Assembly: GCA_020630875.1 (NCBI GenBank)
Contig: JAHDIH010000008.1
Coordinates: forward strand, 214 to 64,213
Reading direction: 5' to 3'
DNA: 64,000 nt
DNA from: Deltaproteobacteria bacterium
GTDB lineage: Bacteria > Myxococcota_A > Polyangia > Haliangiales > Haliangiaceae
A program made the position numbers and the translations under genes. Below the pieces are notes generated by a model. It was not told where the DNA came from, ran no database searches, and saw only the letters and a program-made list of their open reading frames with translations. Position 1 is the first letter of the stretch. Every line of letters begins with the position of its first letter. Of this stretch, positions 46,126 through 54,472 are shown piece after piece.

Positions 46126-47121
46126 TTGGTTAGTCGGCACGATATCGATCGAGGATTCAATACCCACTTAGATCCCGACGGGAATCCTGTGATTATCAAA
46201 CGGATTTTTGAGGTCAATCGAGAGTGTGATGGATTTCGATTGGACAGGTATCTAAAAGAACGAATGCCACGCTTGTCTCGCAATCGGATTCAACAAATTA
46301 TTCCTACCGCTGTCGACATTCTTGGCAAGCCAACTACCAAGTGCAAATCTAGGGTTCGTTTTGGCGATAGGGTCATGGTACGAAAAACTGCGCGACAAGA
46401 ACCTCTTTGTCCACGAACCTTTACCATCATTCATAAAGACGAAGATCTTTTGGTGGTTAACAAACCTCCCGGGCTGCCGGTGCATGCTTCCGCCAAATAC
46501 TATTTCAACACCCTGACCATGGTAATGCGTGAGCGACTCGGTGACGATCATGGTTACCATATGTGCCACCGCATTGATAAAGAGACCTCTGGCCTTATCG
46601 TCTTTGCAAAGACTACAGGCAGTGAGGCTTTTGTGAAAAAGCAGTTTGCCAAAAAAGAAGTCCGTAAGGAGTACTTAGCCATTGTTTGCGGCAGTCCTCC
46701 CGCTGAAAGTTTCGTCGTCAACAAGCCGCTAAAAATTACCACAGACCCTGATGCGATCATCGATATTAGGATGATGGTCGACTCAGAAGGACTGCCTTCA
46801 AAAACGGAGTTTTCAGTGCTCAAGACGTTGGCACCGAACTATGCCCTAGTTCTTTGTCGTCCCAAAACTGGGAGGATGCATCAAATCCGGGTTCATTTAG
46901 CGAGCGAGGGCGTTCCTATCTTGGGAGATAAGTTGTACCGGCATGGTGATGAGTTCTTTAGAGATTGTTGCGACGGACTTATCACGGAAGAAATGAAAAG
47001 AGCGATGGTGATGCCCCGTCAAGCATTGCACGCGGCTTCAATCGAGTTTACACATCCCAAAGGCGGTCGCGTCCGCTACTACGCCCCCTTACCGGTGGAT
47101 ATGCAAGAGGTACTAAAATGA
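46126..47121 (+). CDS. RluA-family pseudouridine synthase
   Basis: 331 residues from a TTG; a GTG at 46190 is an alternative start. S4-like RNA-binding segment (about 30-85, FRLDRYLKERMPRLSRNRIQQ), then the catalytic domain with the essential Asp in HRIDKETSGL, the preceding LLVVNKPPGLPVH, and GRMHQIRVHLASEG. Family modifies uridines in 23S rRNA or tRNA; which site cannot be inferred. Overlaps the next small gene by 4 bases (ATGA). Confidence 0.92.
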   Translation: MVSRHDIDRGFNTHLDPDGNPVIIKRIFEVNRECDGFRLDRYLKERMPRLSRNRIQQIIPTAVDILGKPTTKCKSRVRFGDRVMVRKTARQEPLCPRTFTIIHKDEDLLVVNKPPGLPVHASAKYYFNTLTMVMRERLGDDHGYHMCHRIDKETSGLIVFAKTTGSEAFVKKQFAKKEVRKEYLAIVCGSPPAESFVVNKPLKITTDPDAIIDIRMMVDSEGLPSKTEFSVLKTLAPNYALVLCRPKTGRMHQIRVHLASEGVPILGDKLYRHGDEFFRDCCDGLITEEMKRAMVMPRQALHAASIEFTHPKGGRVRYYAPLPVDMQEVLK

Positions 47122-47282
47122 CAGAACAAAACCAACCTGCAGGAAAAAAAGCCTGGATGCTAATTATTGGAGCCATGGTTTTTATTGGACTCGCCAATGT
47201 GGTTGCTGGCTATTACGTACTGAAACAGTCCGAGGGCACTAGCGCGAAGGCACCCACTCGAGTCGAGCTTGAGCGACGCTAG
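47118..47282 (+). CDS. Small single-helix membrane protein
   Basis: 54 residues from ATG 47118, overlapping the pseudouridine synthase stop (ATGA). One transmembrane helix (about 13-33, MLIIGAMVFIGLANVVAGYYV) between short polar ends. The 3' part of the gene overlaps the end of the convergent sppA gene by 44 bases. No family recognised. Real-gene status rests on the tight translational coupling. Confidence 0.55.
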   Translation: MTEQNQPAGKKAWMLIIGAMVFIGLANVVAGYYVLKQSEGTSAKAPTRVELERR

Positions 47283-49590
47283 GATCAACGACCAAAGAGA
47301 CCGGAATCCATGAAAAGAATTGTAGTTCTTTGGTAAGTGGGACCCCGAGCGAGGACAAAATCGATGGTTTTTGTTTCGGATAAAAGTCAATGGATAGCTG
47401 CTCCATCGATAGTTGGTTACGTTTCGCAAGGTAAGCAATGGCGCTGTTGATGTCTCCCAGCCTGTCTACGAGGCCGACTTTAAGGGCGTGTTTGCCGCTC
47501 CAAATTCGACCTTGAGCTATCTGATCTACTTGCTTGATAGTCATTTTTCGCCCGTCCGCCACGGTCTTGAGAAATTGTTCGTAATAAGACTGAATCAACA
47601 TTTGCATGCCTTCGCGTTCTTCTTTGGAGTAACTCGTCGTCATATTGGTTTGCGTCGTATTGCCTTGTTCATCGATCTCAACCGCGACACCAAGGCGCTT
47701 TAGCAATTCACCAAAGTTGAACTTTCCCGCAAATATTCCAATCGATCCTGTCAGGGTGACCGGCGTAGCCCAAATGGTTTGGCAGTTTGCGGAGGAATAG
47801 TAGCCTCCGGACGCTGCAAGGTTGGCCATTACGCACACGGTAGGTTTGCGCTTGGCTGCTGCTTTAACGGCGCGGGCGATAATCTCGGAAGCAAAGACGC
47901 CGCCGCCAGGAGAGTCGATGTAGACAATAATACCCGCGGTTCCTCTATCTGCCGCCGCTCGCGCCAGCGACTCTTTGATGGAGTAGGAGCCAGCACTTTT
48001 GCGTCCGATGAGGGGAATTGTCTTTGACTTGCCACTAGCAATATCTCCTTCAATTTTGACCACTGCAATTTTGTCCTTCTTCCAAAATCCATTGTTTTGT
48101 CGTAAATCTCTCCCGAAATGACCGGCCAACGTTAGTTTTTCAGCGACGTCCGTTAGTTCTGAGTAGGGGGACAAGCCATCAACAAGTTTGGTATCTGCGA
48201 TTTGGGCCATCGTAAAATTTCTGGTTTTCGTCATTGCGACAAGCTTGCTCTTCGGTATCGCTCTACTACTTGCGATGCCATCAATCATCGTATTGTAGGT
48301 TTCCTTGACGTACAGTGCTCTTTGTCTTTTCGATTCTTGCGACGACTGATTTTTAAGTAAGGTTTCCGGCGTTGATTTGTAGGCTCCGATTCTTACGAAC
48401 TCAGCAGAAATTCCGAACTTCTTTAGAGCGTCCTTTAGAAAAAATGTTGTTTTCCCCACACCACCCAAATCGACGTTTCCCGCGGGGTCTGCATAGACGT
48501 AGTCTGCTGCTGCGATGGCCCAAAGTGTTTCAAGAGAGGCAAACGTGACGTGAGCAACGACGACTTTTCCTTTTCTCTTCAATTGAAGTATTTGATTGCG
48601 AATGGCGTAGGCGCCGGAGGCTTCTGTCGGAATATTAATTATTCGAAGTACAACTCCCGCACACTTCGGGTCGTGAGCTGCAGCTGTCATTCTTCTGGAA
48701 ATGGACACCAGTGCTTCTACTGAATCGCCGCCAACGGTAATGGGCCATGCGTAAGTATCTCGAGCGGCGATACTAGGGAAACGTCCTAGTTCAACCCCTA
48801 CCGCATAGTTTCGAGTGATACCATCTGCATCAGAGCTTTGGGCTTGCCCACTCAAAGAGGTACGCATGGCGCTGAGGGACATCCTCAGCGCTGCAGATAA
48901 CGCAAATTGGTTAACGTTCTTGCGTACGTCTTGTCTTGATATCGAACCGCCGATCATCACCTCGAGCCCTCTAGAGAGTTTCGCTCGCGAGAGAAGGTTT
49001 AGCGCGCCTTCGTCACTACCAGAGAGTTGCATCGAGGTTTGCAGTCGAAGTCTGTCGCTGCCGTACGGTCGAAGTGTGACTCCCAAGGATAGTGCTCTGA
49101 ACTCTTTGGTTGAGCCAATTTGCGTTGCAATTGCATTAGTTAGCACAAGAGACCCGGCAAGGTGATTGTTAGCTCTAGCTCGCAAGGCAACGTCAAGCCC
49201 CGTACGATTTTGGTTGTCCCGTGACATGGGGACTCGATGGGTGGCGCCAATAACAACTCCAGAAAGATCAAAGGCGTAAGACAAGTAGCCGGTTGCAATG
49301 CTGTGAACGTTATCGTAGGAAAATCCGGCCCCATAGGCTAATTTGATCGGAAGGAATCGAAGAGAAGGACATCCTCGTTGAGTCGTTGCAAATAGGGACA
49401 CTTCTGATATTTGCGCTTCGTTAAATGCCAAAGTTCCACCGATACTGCCCAATGCTGGGTCGCAGAGGAGTGACGGATTCGCAGTAATGTCCCATGGGGC
49501 CTCAACACCTTCGGTATGGGCAAGGAGCGGAGTAGCTGTCACTGGAAGTGAGACAGCCGCGAGTGTCAATAGTACCAGGAAGGGGCGCAT
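47239..49590 (-). CDS. sppA: Signal peptide peptidase SppA with N-terminal extension
   Basis: 783 residues. Signal peptide (1-19, ending VTATP). Residues about 25-270 are a beta-strand-rich region of unassigned type. The peptidase part has two S49 repeats: the first carries the general-base Lys in RIGAYKSTPE (about 392-401) and the second the nucleophile Ser in NLAASGGYY (about 592-600), with IDSPGGG before it. Together these match the 67-kDa E. coli-type SppA Lys-Ser dyad. It degrades cleaved signal peptides in the membrane. The N-terminal domain may target it to the outer part of the envelope. Its 3' end overlaps the small plus-strand gene. Confidence 0.9.
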   Translation of the reverse strand: MRPFLVLLTLAAVSLPVTATPLLAHTEGVEAPWDITANPSLLCDPALGSIGGTLAFNEAQISEVSLFATTQRGCPSLRFLPIKLAYGAGFSYDNVHSIATGYLSYAFDLSGVVIGATHRVPMSRDNQNRTGLDVALRARANNHLAGSLVLTNAIATQIGSTKEFRALSLGVTLRPYGSDRLRLQTSMQLSGSDEGALNLLSRAKLSRGLEVMIGGSISRQDVRKNVNQFALSAALRMSLSAMRTSLSGQAQSSDADGITRNYAVGVELGRFPSIAARDTYAWPITVGGDSVEALVSISRRMTAAAHDPKCAGVVLRIINIPTEASGAYAIRNQILQLKRKGKVVVAHVTFASLETLWAIAAADYVYADPAGNVDLGGVGKTTFFLKDALKKFGISAEFVRIGAYKSTPETLLKNQSSQESKRQRALYVKETYNTMIDGIASSRAIPKSKLVAMTKTRNFTMAQIADTKLVDGLSPYSELTDVAEKLTLAGHFGRDLRQNNGFWKKDKIAVVKIEGDIASGKSKTIPLIGRKSAGSYSIKESLARAAADRGTAGIIVYIDSPGGGVFASEIIARAVKAAAKRKPTVCVMANLAASGGYYSSANCQTIWATPVTLTGSIGIFAGKFNFGELLKRLGVAVEIDEQGNTTQTNMTTSYSKEEREGMQMLIQSYYEQFLKTVADGRKMTIKQVDQIAQGRIWSGKHALKVGLVDRLGDINSAIAYLAKRNQLSMEQLSIDFYPKQKPSILSSLGVPLTKELQFFSWIPVSLVVDPSVAQARLEWVPSR

Positions 49591-49691
49591 GACGAATGCT
49601 ACACCGGGAACATGGTGGAAAGTCGCAAAGTGGCGATTTTTTGCGTCGCTTTTAGTAGCTCAATCGCTCCGAATCAAGAGATAATACCAGG

Positions 49692-50687
49692 GTGTGGAGG
49701 GGAATATTAGTGGGGATGGCTGTGCTGCCATTTGTTGCAAGCGCGCAATCCAGTCCTGTGCTTGTTCAAAAACCAGCCTTGACGGGGCAGGCATCCGATG
49801 CCTTAGAAGCTTTGACGGTGCAAGCTTGTGAAGACGGTATAAAAAACTCAACGCGCAAAGTGGTTAGCACCAGAAAAGTAAAAAAACTCGAGAGAAAACA
49901 CCGTGACTTGAAGGGGTGTAGTAATGCTGGTTGTCTGGCTAAGTTAAGTAGCTTGCTGCAAGAAAAACCAAAAATATTTGTTAAGGCTACGATCGAAGAA
50001 TTTGGCGGCAGTTATAAGATCCAAATCGAAATGTCGGTACTTAGTGCGGGCAAAGTGCAAAAGGTTGTTGTTTTGGGAGATACCTGCCAGGTATGCACCA
50101 CGGGGCAGTTGGCTTCCGCTATCCGTCGTACCGTTGGCAATGCGGTAAATGCTTTGTCCGGCAAAATGGTAGACGTCACTCTTAGTTCGGTGCCTTCTGG
50201 CGCCACCTTCAAAGTAGGGGAGACTGGTGGCTCCGATCCCTTTCGTGTGATGCTTCCGCCCGGTAAGCATTATGTATCAGCTACCAAACAAGGGTTCCCG
50301 ACGATCACGAAAGACATCACGGTGAATACTGGCGGTGCGCAAGAATTCGATTTTAGGTTCTCGAAAGACGGTGGACCTCAAAAATCAGGTGGAGGTGGCG
50401 CTATGAAATGGGTCGTGGCAACTGGGGCCGTGGCAGCGATTGGTACTGGGGTTTATTTTTTGTCGATTGATGGAAAAGGAACTTGTTCGGCCGATGCTAT
50501 GGCGTGTCCTGAAGTTTATGAAACCCGAGAAGCTGGTTGGGGACTGGTTGGCGGTGGTGTCGCGTTGGGCGGAATAGCTACCTATCTTTTTTTGAAGGGT
50601 AGTAACAGCAATAAGAGCTCACAAACCTCAGTGGCTGCCACTCCCGTTCGTGGCGGTGGCTTCGTCGCATTATCTCGTACCTGGTAG
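49692..50687 (+). CDS. PEGA-domain exported membrane protein
   Basis: 331 residues from GTG 49692, which gives a signal peptide ending ASAQ; a second GTG at 49710 has a better RBS (GGAGGGG) but removes the basic N-terminus. The N-terminal half is an exported domain with a Cys pair (CSNAGC, TCQVC). A PEGA domain follows (about 155-225: VTLSSVPSGATFKVGETGG...PPGKHYVSATKQGF). Two hydrophobic segments near the C-terminus (about 239-255, 275-297) flank a small Cys-containing loop. PEGA proteins often accompany kinase or S-layer systems in Myxococcota. Function unknown. Confidence 0.8.
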   Translation: MWRGILVGMAVLPFVASAQSSPVLVQKPALTGQASDALEALTVQACEDGIKNSTRKVVSTRKVKKLERKHRDLKGCSNAGCLAKLSSLLQEKPKIFVKATIEEFGGSYKIQIEMSVLSAGKVQKVVVLGDTCQVCTTGQLASAIRRTVGNAVNALSGKMVDVTLSSVPSGATFKVGETGGSDPFRVMLPPGKHYVSATKQGFPTITKDITVNTGGAQEFDFRFSKDGGPQKSGGGGAMKWVVATGAVAAIGTGVYFLSIDGKGTCSADAMACPEVYETREAGWGLVGGGVALGGIATYLFLKGSNSNKSSQTSVAATPVRGGGFVALSRTW

Positions 50688-50705
50688 GCTCAGCTTCGTG
50701 TACTA

Positions 50706-51534
50706 CTAGTTGTTATTCACTAGATAACGTCCGTAGATACCGTCAATGTCTGCACCATTGCTTATGCCATCTCGGACAAAGGGCATCCCTGTGTCACTAA
50801 TTGTAAGACTTGGGGCGGTCGTTAATCGAACGTAGGAAATACTCGTAAGCCCCAGTTCGGATATATCAAACCCGTCACCTCCGGAAACTTCAAAGTTGAA
50901 CGGATCTCCGCCTTGTTCTTCTCGAAAATATACCGGGTTGACTCCTGCGAACCCCTGCCAGTACTCCCTCTTCGGCTGATAGCTTGTTTCTTCTAAAGCG
51001 GTATAGTCGTAGGGAAAAGAAAGCCATTCTTCGCCGTTGCTACTTACTTCGACGACTAAGTGATCCATAAAGAAATTATCAGAGTCACCTATTTGGAAAC
51101 CATTTTCAAACACGACAAAGTCGTCACCCGGTCCATCGAGGATACTCAATCCTTTCCAATAGAGTGCTACTCGACTGTTCTCCGGACTGTATCCCAGAGA
51201 AAAGACATCGTAGCCTCCGCCAATACCATTAATCAGGTGCTCGGGCTCAGTTACTCCAGGACCAGCGACGGCAGTTCCAAGAATGGCGTTAGCGTAAAAA
51301 GGACCGAGCTCGGTACGACAGTCCAGGCTGCAGCCATCTCCGGTCAATTTGTTGCCGTCGTCGCACTCTTCTACTCCTTCAACGAACCCGTCACCACAAA
51401 GTGATGGCTGCTGCCTCGTCCCGCGCATCCGTCATCTCCATTTCGGACTCTTGTGCGCAAGCCGAGAGGAGTCCAGCAAGTGAAAGTCGACTAACAAAAG
51501 AGAATCTGTTGGCTCGCGCCCCGTTGAAATACAC
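50706..51534 (-). pseudogene. Frameshifted lipoprotein with Myxo-type Cys-rich motif
   Basis: Two frames together make one plausible lipoprotein. 51534-51391 encodes 47 residues from GTG with a lipoprotein signal (SRLSLAGLLSAC) then a short Asp/Glu/Ala linker and TGA. From about 51428 another frame runs to 50706 with CGDGFVEGVEECDDGNKLTGDGC (a DUF4215-type Cys-rich repeat), then a calcium/dockerin-like region GFDISELGLTSISYVRL. The shift lies in about 51391-51428, near the CTTTGTGG sequence; a one-base change would join the frames. This may be a sequencing error, a true pseudogene or programmed frameshifting. The intact 425-residue lipoprotein gene is 97 bases upstream on the same strand. Confidence 0.7.
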
Positions 51535-51579
51535 CGTCGCCTCTAGCAATAAAAGAGAAAACTTCCTTGGTGGGAAGAC

Positions 51580-51610
51580 AAAAAAAGGGCCTGCGCGATG
51601 CGCAGGCCCT
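51580..51610 (-). terminator. Intrinsic terminator of the Cys-rich lipoprotein gene
   Basis: A perfect 11-bp GC-rich stem (51586-51596 with 51600-51610, loop GAT) is followed on the minus strand by a seven-residue U-tract (51580-51586 read as T). It lies 21 bases after the stop of the 51631-52908 gene, the right place to end its transcript before the frameshifted gene. Confidence 0.9.
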
Positions 51611-51630
51611 AGTCTAGTTAGTTACTGACT

Positions 51631-52908
51631 TTATTGAAGAAGGCTAGCTTCTTTGGCAATGTCAGTTGTCGGTAGGTCCGGTCTAGCGATCTCAACCTTG
51701 ATTGGTTTACCCGTAACAGGGTTTGCAGGAAGAGGGCAGCCTAGTAGCTCAAGACAGGATGGGAAGCAGAACACTTGACCTTGGTCGTTCATGTTTGGAT
51801 CTGTTCCGTTGCAGCATGCGTTTCCGTCTACCGCGTTTGCGCAGAAGTGGCATGTTCCTTCTGTTGCGTCTACGTCGTCGAAGAGCTCTGATAGCGGCAA
51901 ACAAGTAAAGTTGTCACCGGAAAGCGCGTTTGGATGTTGCGTTCCAGCAATCGCGGTACCACAAGTAGAGAGAGCACCTGGTGTCGGAGACGACACGTTG
52001 TAGGTCTCCGTGTTTTTGTCGGTAACGGTAGGGTCGCAGTAAAGTCCGCATCCAAGGTTATTTCCTCCGCCATTTTCATTGAAGTCGCGGCAGCTCTCTC
52101 CAGGTCCTGCGCAGTCGTTTAAGAACATGCAGTCTTGAAGCGTGGTTACGGTACCAGGAGATGCGCATGTTCGCGTTCCGCTTGCTAGCGCGTAGCATTG
52201 CGTTCCGTCAATCGTGCAACGCTCGTTTACCGTTCCGTTGGGGTCTGCGGACGGGTCTTGTAGCGGGTCGCAACCAGGGCTGCAGAAACCTACACTTTGA
52301 GATACATCATCAAACACGTTGCTGAATCCTGTGCATCCCCAACCTGCAGGACATCCTGAGTCCGCCATTGGGTCGGTGTTACATAATTGTTGGCAGCGAG
52401 CTGTTTCTGCTACCGCAACGCAAGCGAATGTCTTGTCGTCTGTTGGGTCTGCTGGTGTATCGAGGCCTAAAACACCACAAGTGTCACCAACCGGCATGTT
52501 TTCGTCGTAGAAGAACTGATTGCACTCATCGTACGTGGTGGTGGCGCCATCCTCTGGAGCCAGACATTTGGTAGAAATGATAAGAGGAGCGTTCGGCATG
52601 TCCATAGTCGGAGCCGAGATGAACGCGTACGAACACTTAGGTAAGTTGGCTGGGCATCGGTTGGATGAGAATGGGTTGAGTGGATCGCACTCTCCACCAC
52701 CACCAACTTGGTCCATTTCGCAGAAGTTGGTTGCGACGTTACAGGTGAATCCTGTTGGGCAAGTTAGGTTGCCGTTGGCGTCGGAAGTACAGGCAGTTCC
52801 ACCCACTACTCCAGCATCTACGTCATTATTTCCGTTACCACCATCACCACCGCCACAAGCGGACAGCGCGAGAGCAGCCGTGCATACTATTAAATTGATT
52901 AGTTTCAT
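51631..52908 (-). CDS. Cys-rich lipoprotein
   Basis: 425 residues. Lipobox LSAC (Cys18), Gly/Asn/Asp-rich linker, then a large domain with about 30 cysteines arranged in short disulfide-type motifs (TACTSDANGNLTC; CNVATNFC; CQQLCNTDPMADSGCPAGWGC; CNFLNDCAGPGESC-like segments), rich in Asp, Asn, Thr. It resembles secreted Cys-rich proteins abundant in Myxococcota. No catalytic motif. Purpose unknown; surface display is likely. Followed by an intrinsic terminator. Confidence 0.85.
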   Translation of the reverse strand: MKLINLIVCTAALALSACGGGDGGNGNNDVDAGVVGGTACTSDANGNLTCPTGFTCNVATNFCEMDQVGGGGECDPLNPFSSNRCPANLPKCSYAFISAPTMDMPNAPLIISTKCLAPEDGATTTYDECNQFFYDENMPVGDTCGVLGLDTPADPTDDKTFACVAVAETARCQQLCNTDPMADSGCPAGWGCTGFSNVFDDVSQSVGFCSPGCDPLQDPSADPNGTVNERCTIDGTQCYALASGTRTCASPGTVTTLQDCMFLNDCAGPGESCRDFNENGGGNNLGCGLYCDPTVTDKNTETYNVSSPTPGALSTCGTAIAGTQHPNALSGDNFTCLPLSELFDDVDATEGTCHFCANAVDGNACCNGTDPNMNDQGQVFCFPSCLELLGCPLPANPVTGKPIKVEIARPDLPTTDIAKEASLLQ

Positions 52909-52958
52909 TTTCTTTCTTTCTGTTCCTTAAGCACGGCGATGGCCGTCGGCTGGAACGT

Positions 52959-52970
52959 GCCAAATTTGGC
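52959..52970. promoter_or_regulatory. 12-base perfect palindrome in promoter region
   Basis: GCCAAATTTGGC is a perfect palindrome about 51 bases upstream of the lipoprotein start at 52908 and within the 123-base gap to the glpX end. A candidate operator. It may also occur by chance. Confidence 0.25.
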
Positions 52971-53051
52971 TCTGTAGGTCAACACTTATCAGGCAGTACA
53001 TGCAACTACATTAGCGGTCTGTGTTTTCAGTAATTTAGACTGTGATTTGGC

Positions 53052-54032
53052 TCACGACCACGAGTACTGCGGTTTACGATCAAAGCGGTGGCGTGAGCGA
53101 ATTCGTCTGGATGTTCCCGATTTGGAACGCATCACCACGGATTCGGTCGTAGCTCCGCCTCCGTAGAAATGAACGCCATCTAAGAAAGCTCCCTGCGTAA
53201 CGCCTGTGGCGGCGAACATGACATTGCCGCTGGCAAGCTCTTCAATCGTATAGATTTTGGAATCATCGTCGCTCACCCCCATTGCAATGCCTCGCGTGCG
53301 TTCTGCATCCGACCGCCAGTGAAGTCTTCCGAGCATTTCTCCCCCAAGGCAACGAAGCGCAGCGGCAGCAATTACGCCCTCTGGTGCTCCGCCGGTTCCA
53401 AAGAGAACGTCGATACCGGTACTGGGATCGCAAGTGGCAATGGCTGCAGATACGTCCCCATCACCAATCAGCTTAATTCGTGCTCCGCAGTCTCGTACTT
53501 CTTGTATGATGTCTGCGTGACGTTCTCTCTCTAAAATAATTGCGGTGAGATCTCCCACTTCTTTATTTAGTGCTTTCGCCACGCGTTTTAGATTCCAGGT
53601 GATCGACTCTCTCAGATCGATGACCCCTTTGCATTCTGGGCCTACGGCAACCTTTTCCATGTAGGTGTCTGGGGCGTTAAGGAACTGTCCGTCATCTGCG
53701 AGGGCGATTACTGCCAGTGCGTCTGGCGCGCCCGTGGCACAGAGGTTGGTTCCTTCCAACGGGTCCACTGCAATGTCGACTCGGGGAGAGTTATCGTTCT
53801 TCCAACCGGCTCCCACTTCTTCTCCGATGTAAAGCATGGGAGCTTCATCGCGCTCGCCTTCTCCAATAACAACGGTGCCTCGAATATCGATATGATCAAA
53901 GGCTCGTCGCATTGCCTCAACTGCTGCTTGGTCGGCAGCGTCTCTATCGCCTCTTCCCATTAATCTAGCGGAGGCGATCGCGGCCCCTTCGGTGATCCGA
54001 ACGGCTTCAAGAGCAAGGTTGCGGTCTTTCAT
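53052..54032 (-). CDS. glpX: Class II fructose-1,6-bisphosphatase GlpX
   Basis: 326 residues taking MKDRNLALEAVRITE as start, as in family members; the ATG at 54053 would add seven residues. Signatures: GTVVIGEGERDEAPMLYIGEEVG and DIAVDPLEGTNLCATG (metal and phosphate binding), GGAPEGVIAAAALRCLGGEM and FYGGGATTESVVMRSKSG. Class II (Mn2+-dependent) FBPase of gluconeogenesis. Same strand as the thioesterase and homoserine dehydrogenase genes upstream. Confidence 0.95.
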   Translation of the reverse strand: MKDRNLALEAVRITEGAAIASARLMGRGDRDAADQAAVEAMRRAFDHIDIRGTVVIGEGERDEAPMLYIGEEVGAGWKNDNSPRVDIAVDPLEGTNLCATGAPDALAVIALADDGQFLNAPDTYMEKVAVGPECKGVIDLRESITWNLKRVAKALNKEVGDLTAIILERERHADIIQEVRDCGARIKLIGDGDVSAAIATCDPSTGIDVLFGTGGAPEGVIAAAALRCLGGEMLGRLHWRSDAERTRGIAMGVSDDDSKIYTIEELASGNVMFAATGVTQGAFLDGVHFYGGGATTESVVMRSKSGTSRRIRSRHRFDRKPQYSWS

Positions 54033-54076
54033 GCCCCGAACTAACCATGGCATGGGGACGCGCGCAAGGGTGGAAC

Positions 54077-54472
54077 TTAGAGCCCTTCGTGTTTGGAAAT
54101 TAGTTCTTTAATCTCGGCCGGGATAGCGCAGGCCTTTCCTGAGCGTCCCACTGCCACGTGGATGGTGTGCCCCGTGGCCAGTACCACGCCGTCCAGTAGT
54201 AAGCTGTAGGTAAAGGTGACGCTTGCGCCGGTGAGCTTAGAGACCGTGATGTCGATGTCTAACAAGTCTTCATAGTGGGCAGGCTTTTTGTAGTTGCAAT
54301 GGGCTTCGATTACAGGAAAACCTATGCCCAGATTATCTAGGTCTTTGCCACTCATTCCTAGCTGACGGAGGTATTCGGCCCGTGCCCCTTCGAAAAAGCG
54401 AAAGTGATTGGCGTGATAGACCACCCCCATTTGATCCGTGTCTCCGAATATGACTCTTTGTTGAACGATCAT
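54077..54472 (-). CDS. YbgC/4HBT-family acyl-CoA thioesterase
   Basis: 131 residues with the hot-dog fold. The active-site segment is FGDTDQMGVVYHANHFRFFE (about 9-28), with the catalytic Asp in DTDQMG, then IEAHCNYKKPAHYEDLLDI. Hydrolyses acyl-CoA thioesters; physiological substrate unknown. It overlaps the end of the homoserine dehydrogenase gene by 4 bases and precedes glpX by 44. Confidence 0.92.
   Translation of the reverse strand: MIVQQRVIFGDTDQMGVVYHANHFRFFEGARAEYLRQLGMSGKDLDNLGIGFPVIEAHCNYKKPAHYEDLLDIDITVSKLTGASVTFTYSLLLDGVVLATGHTIHVAVGRSGKACAIPAEIKELISKHEGL

Noticed and set aside
52959-52970. Palindrome GCCAAATTTGGC as a firm operator
   Set aside because: Only one copy and no known recognition; listed as a weak candidate only.
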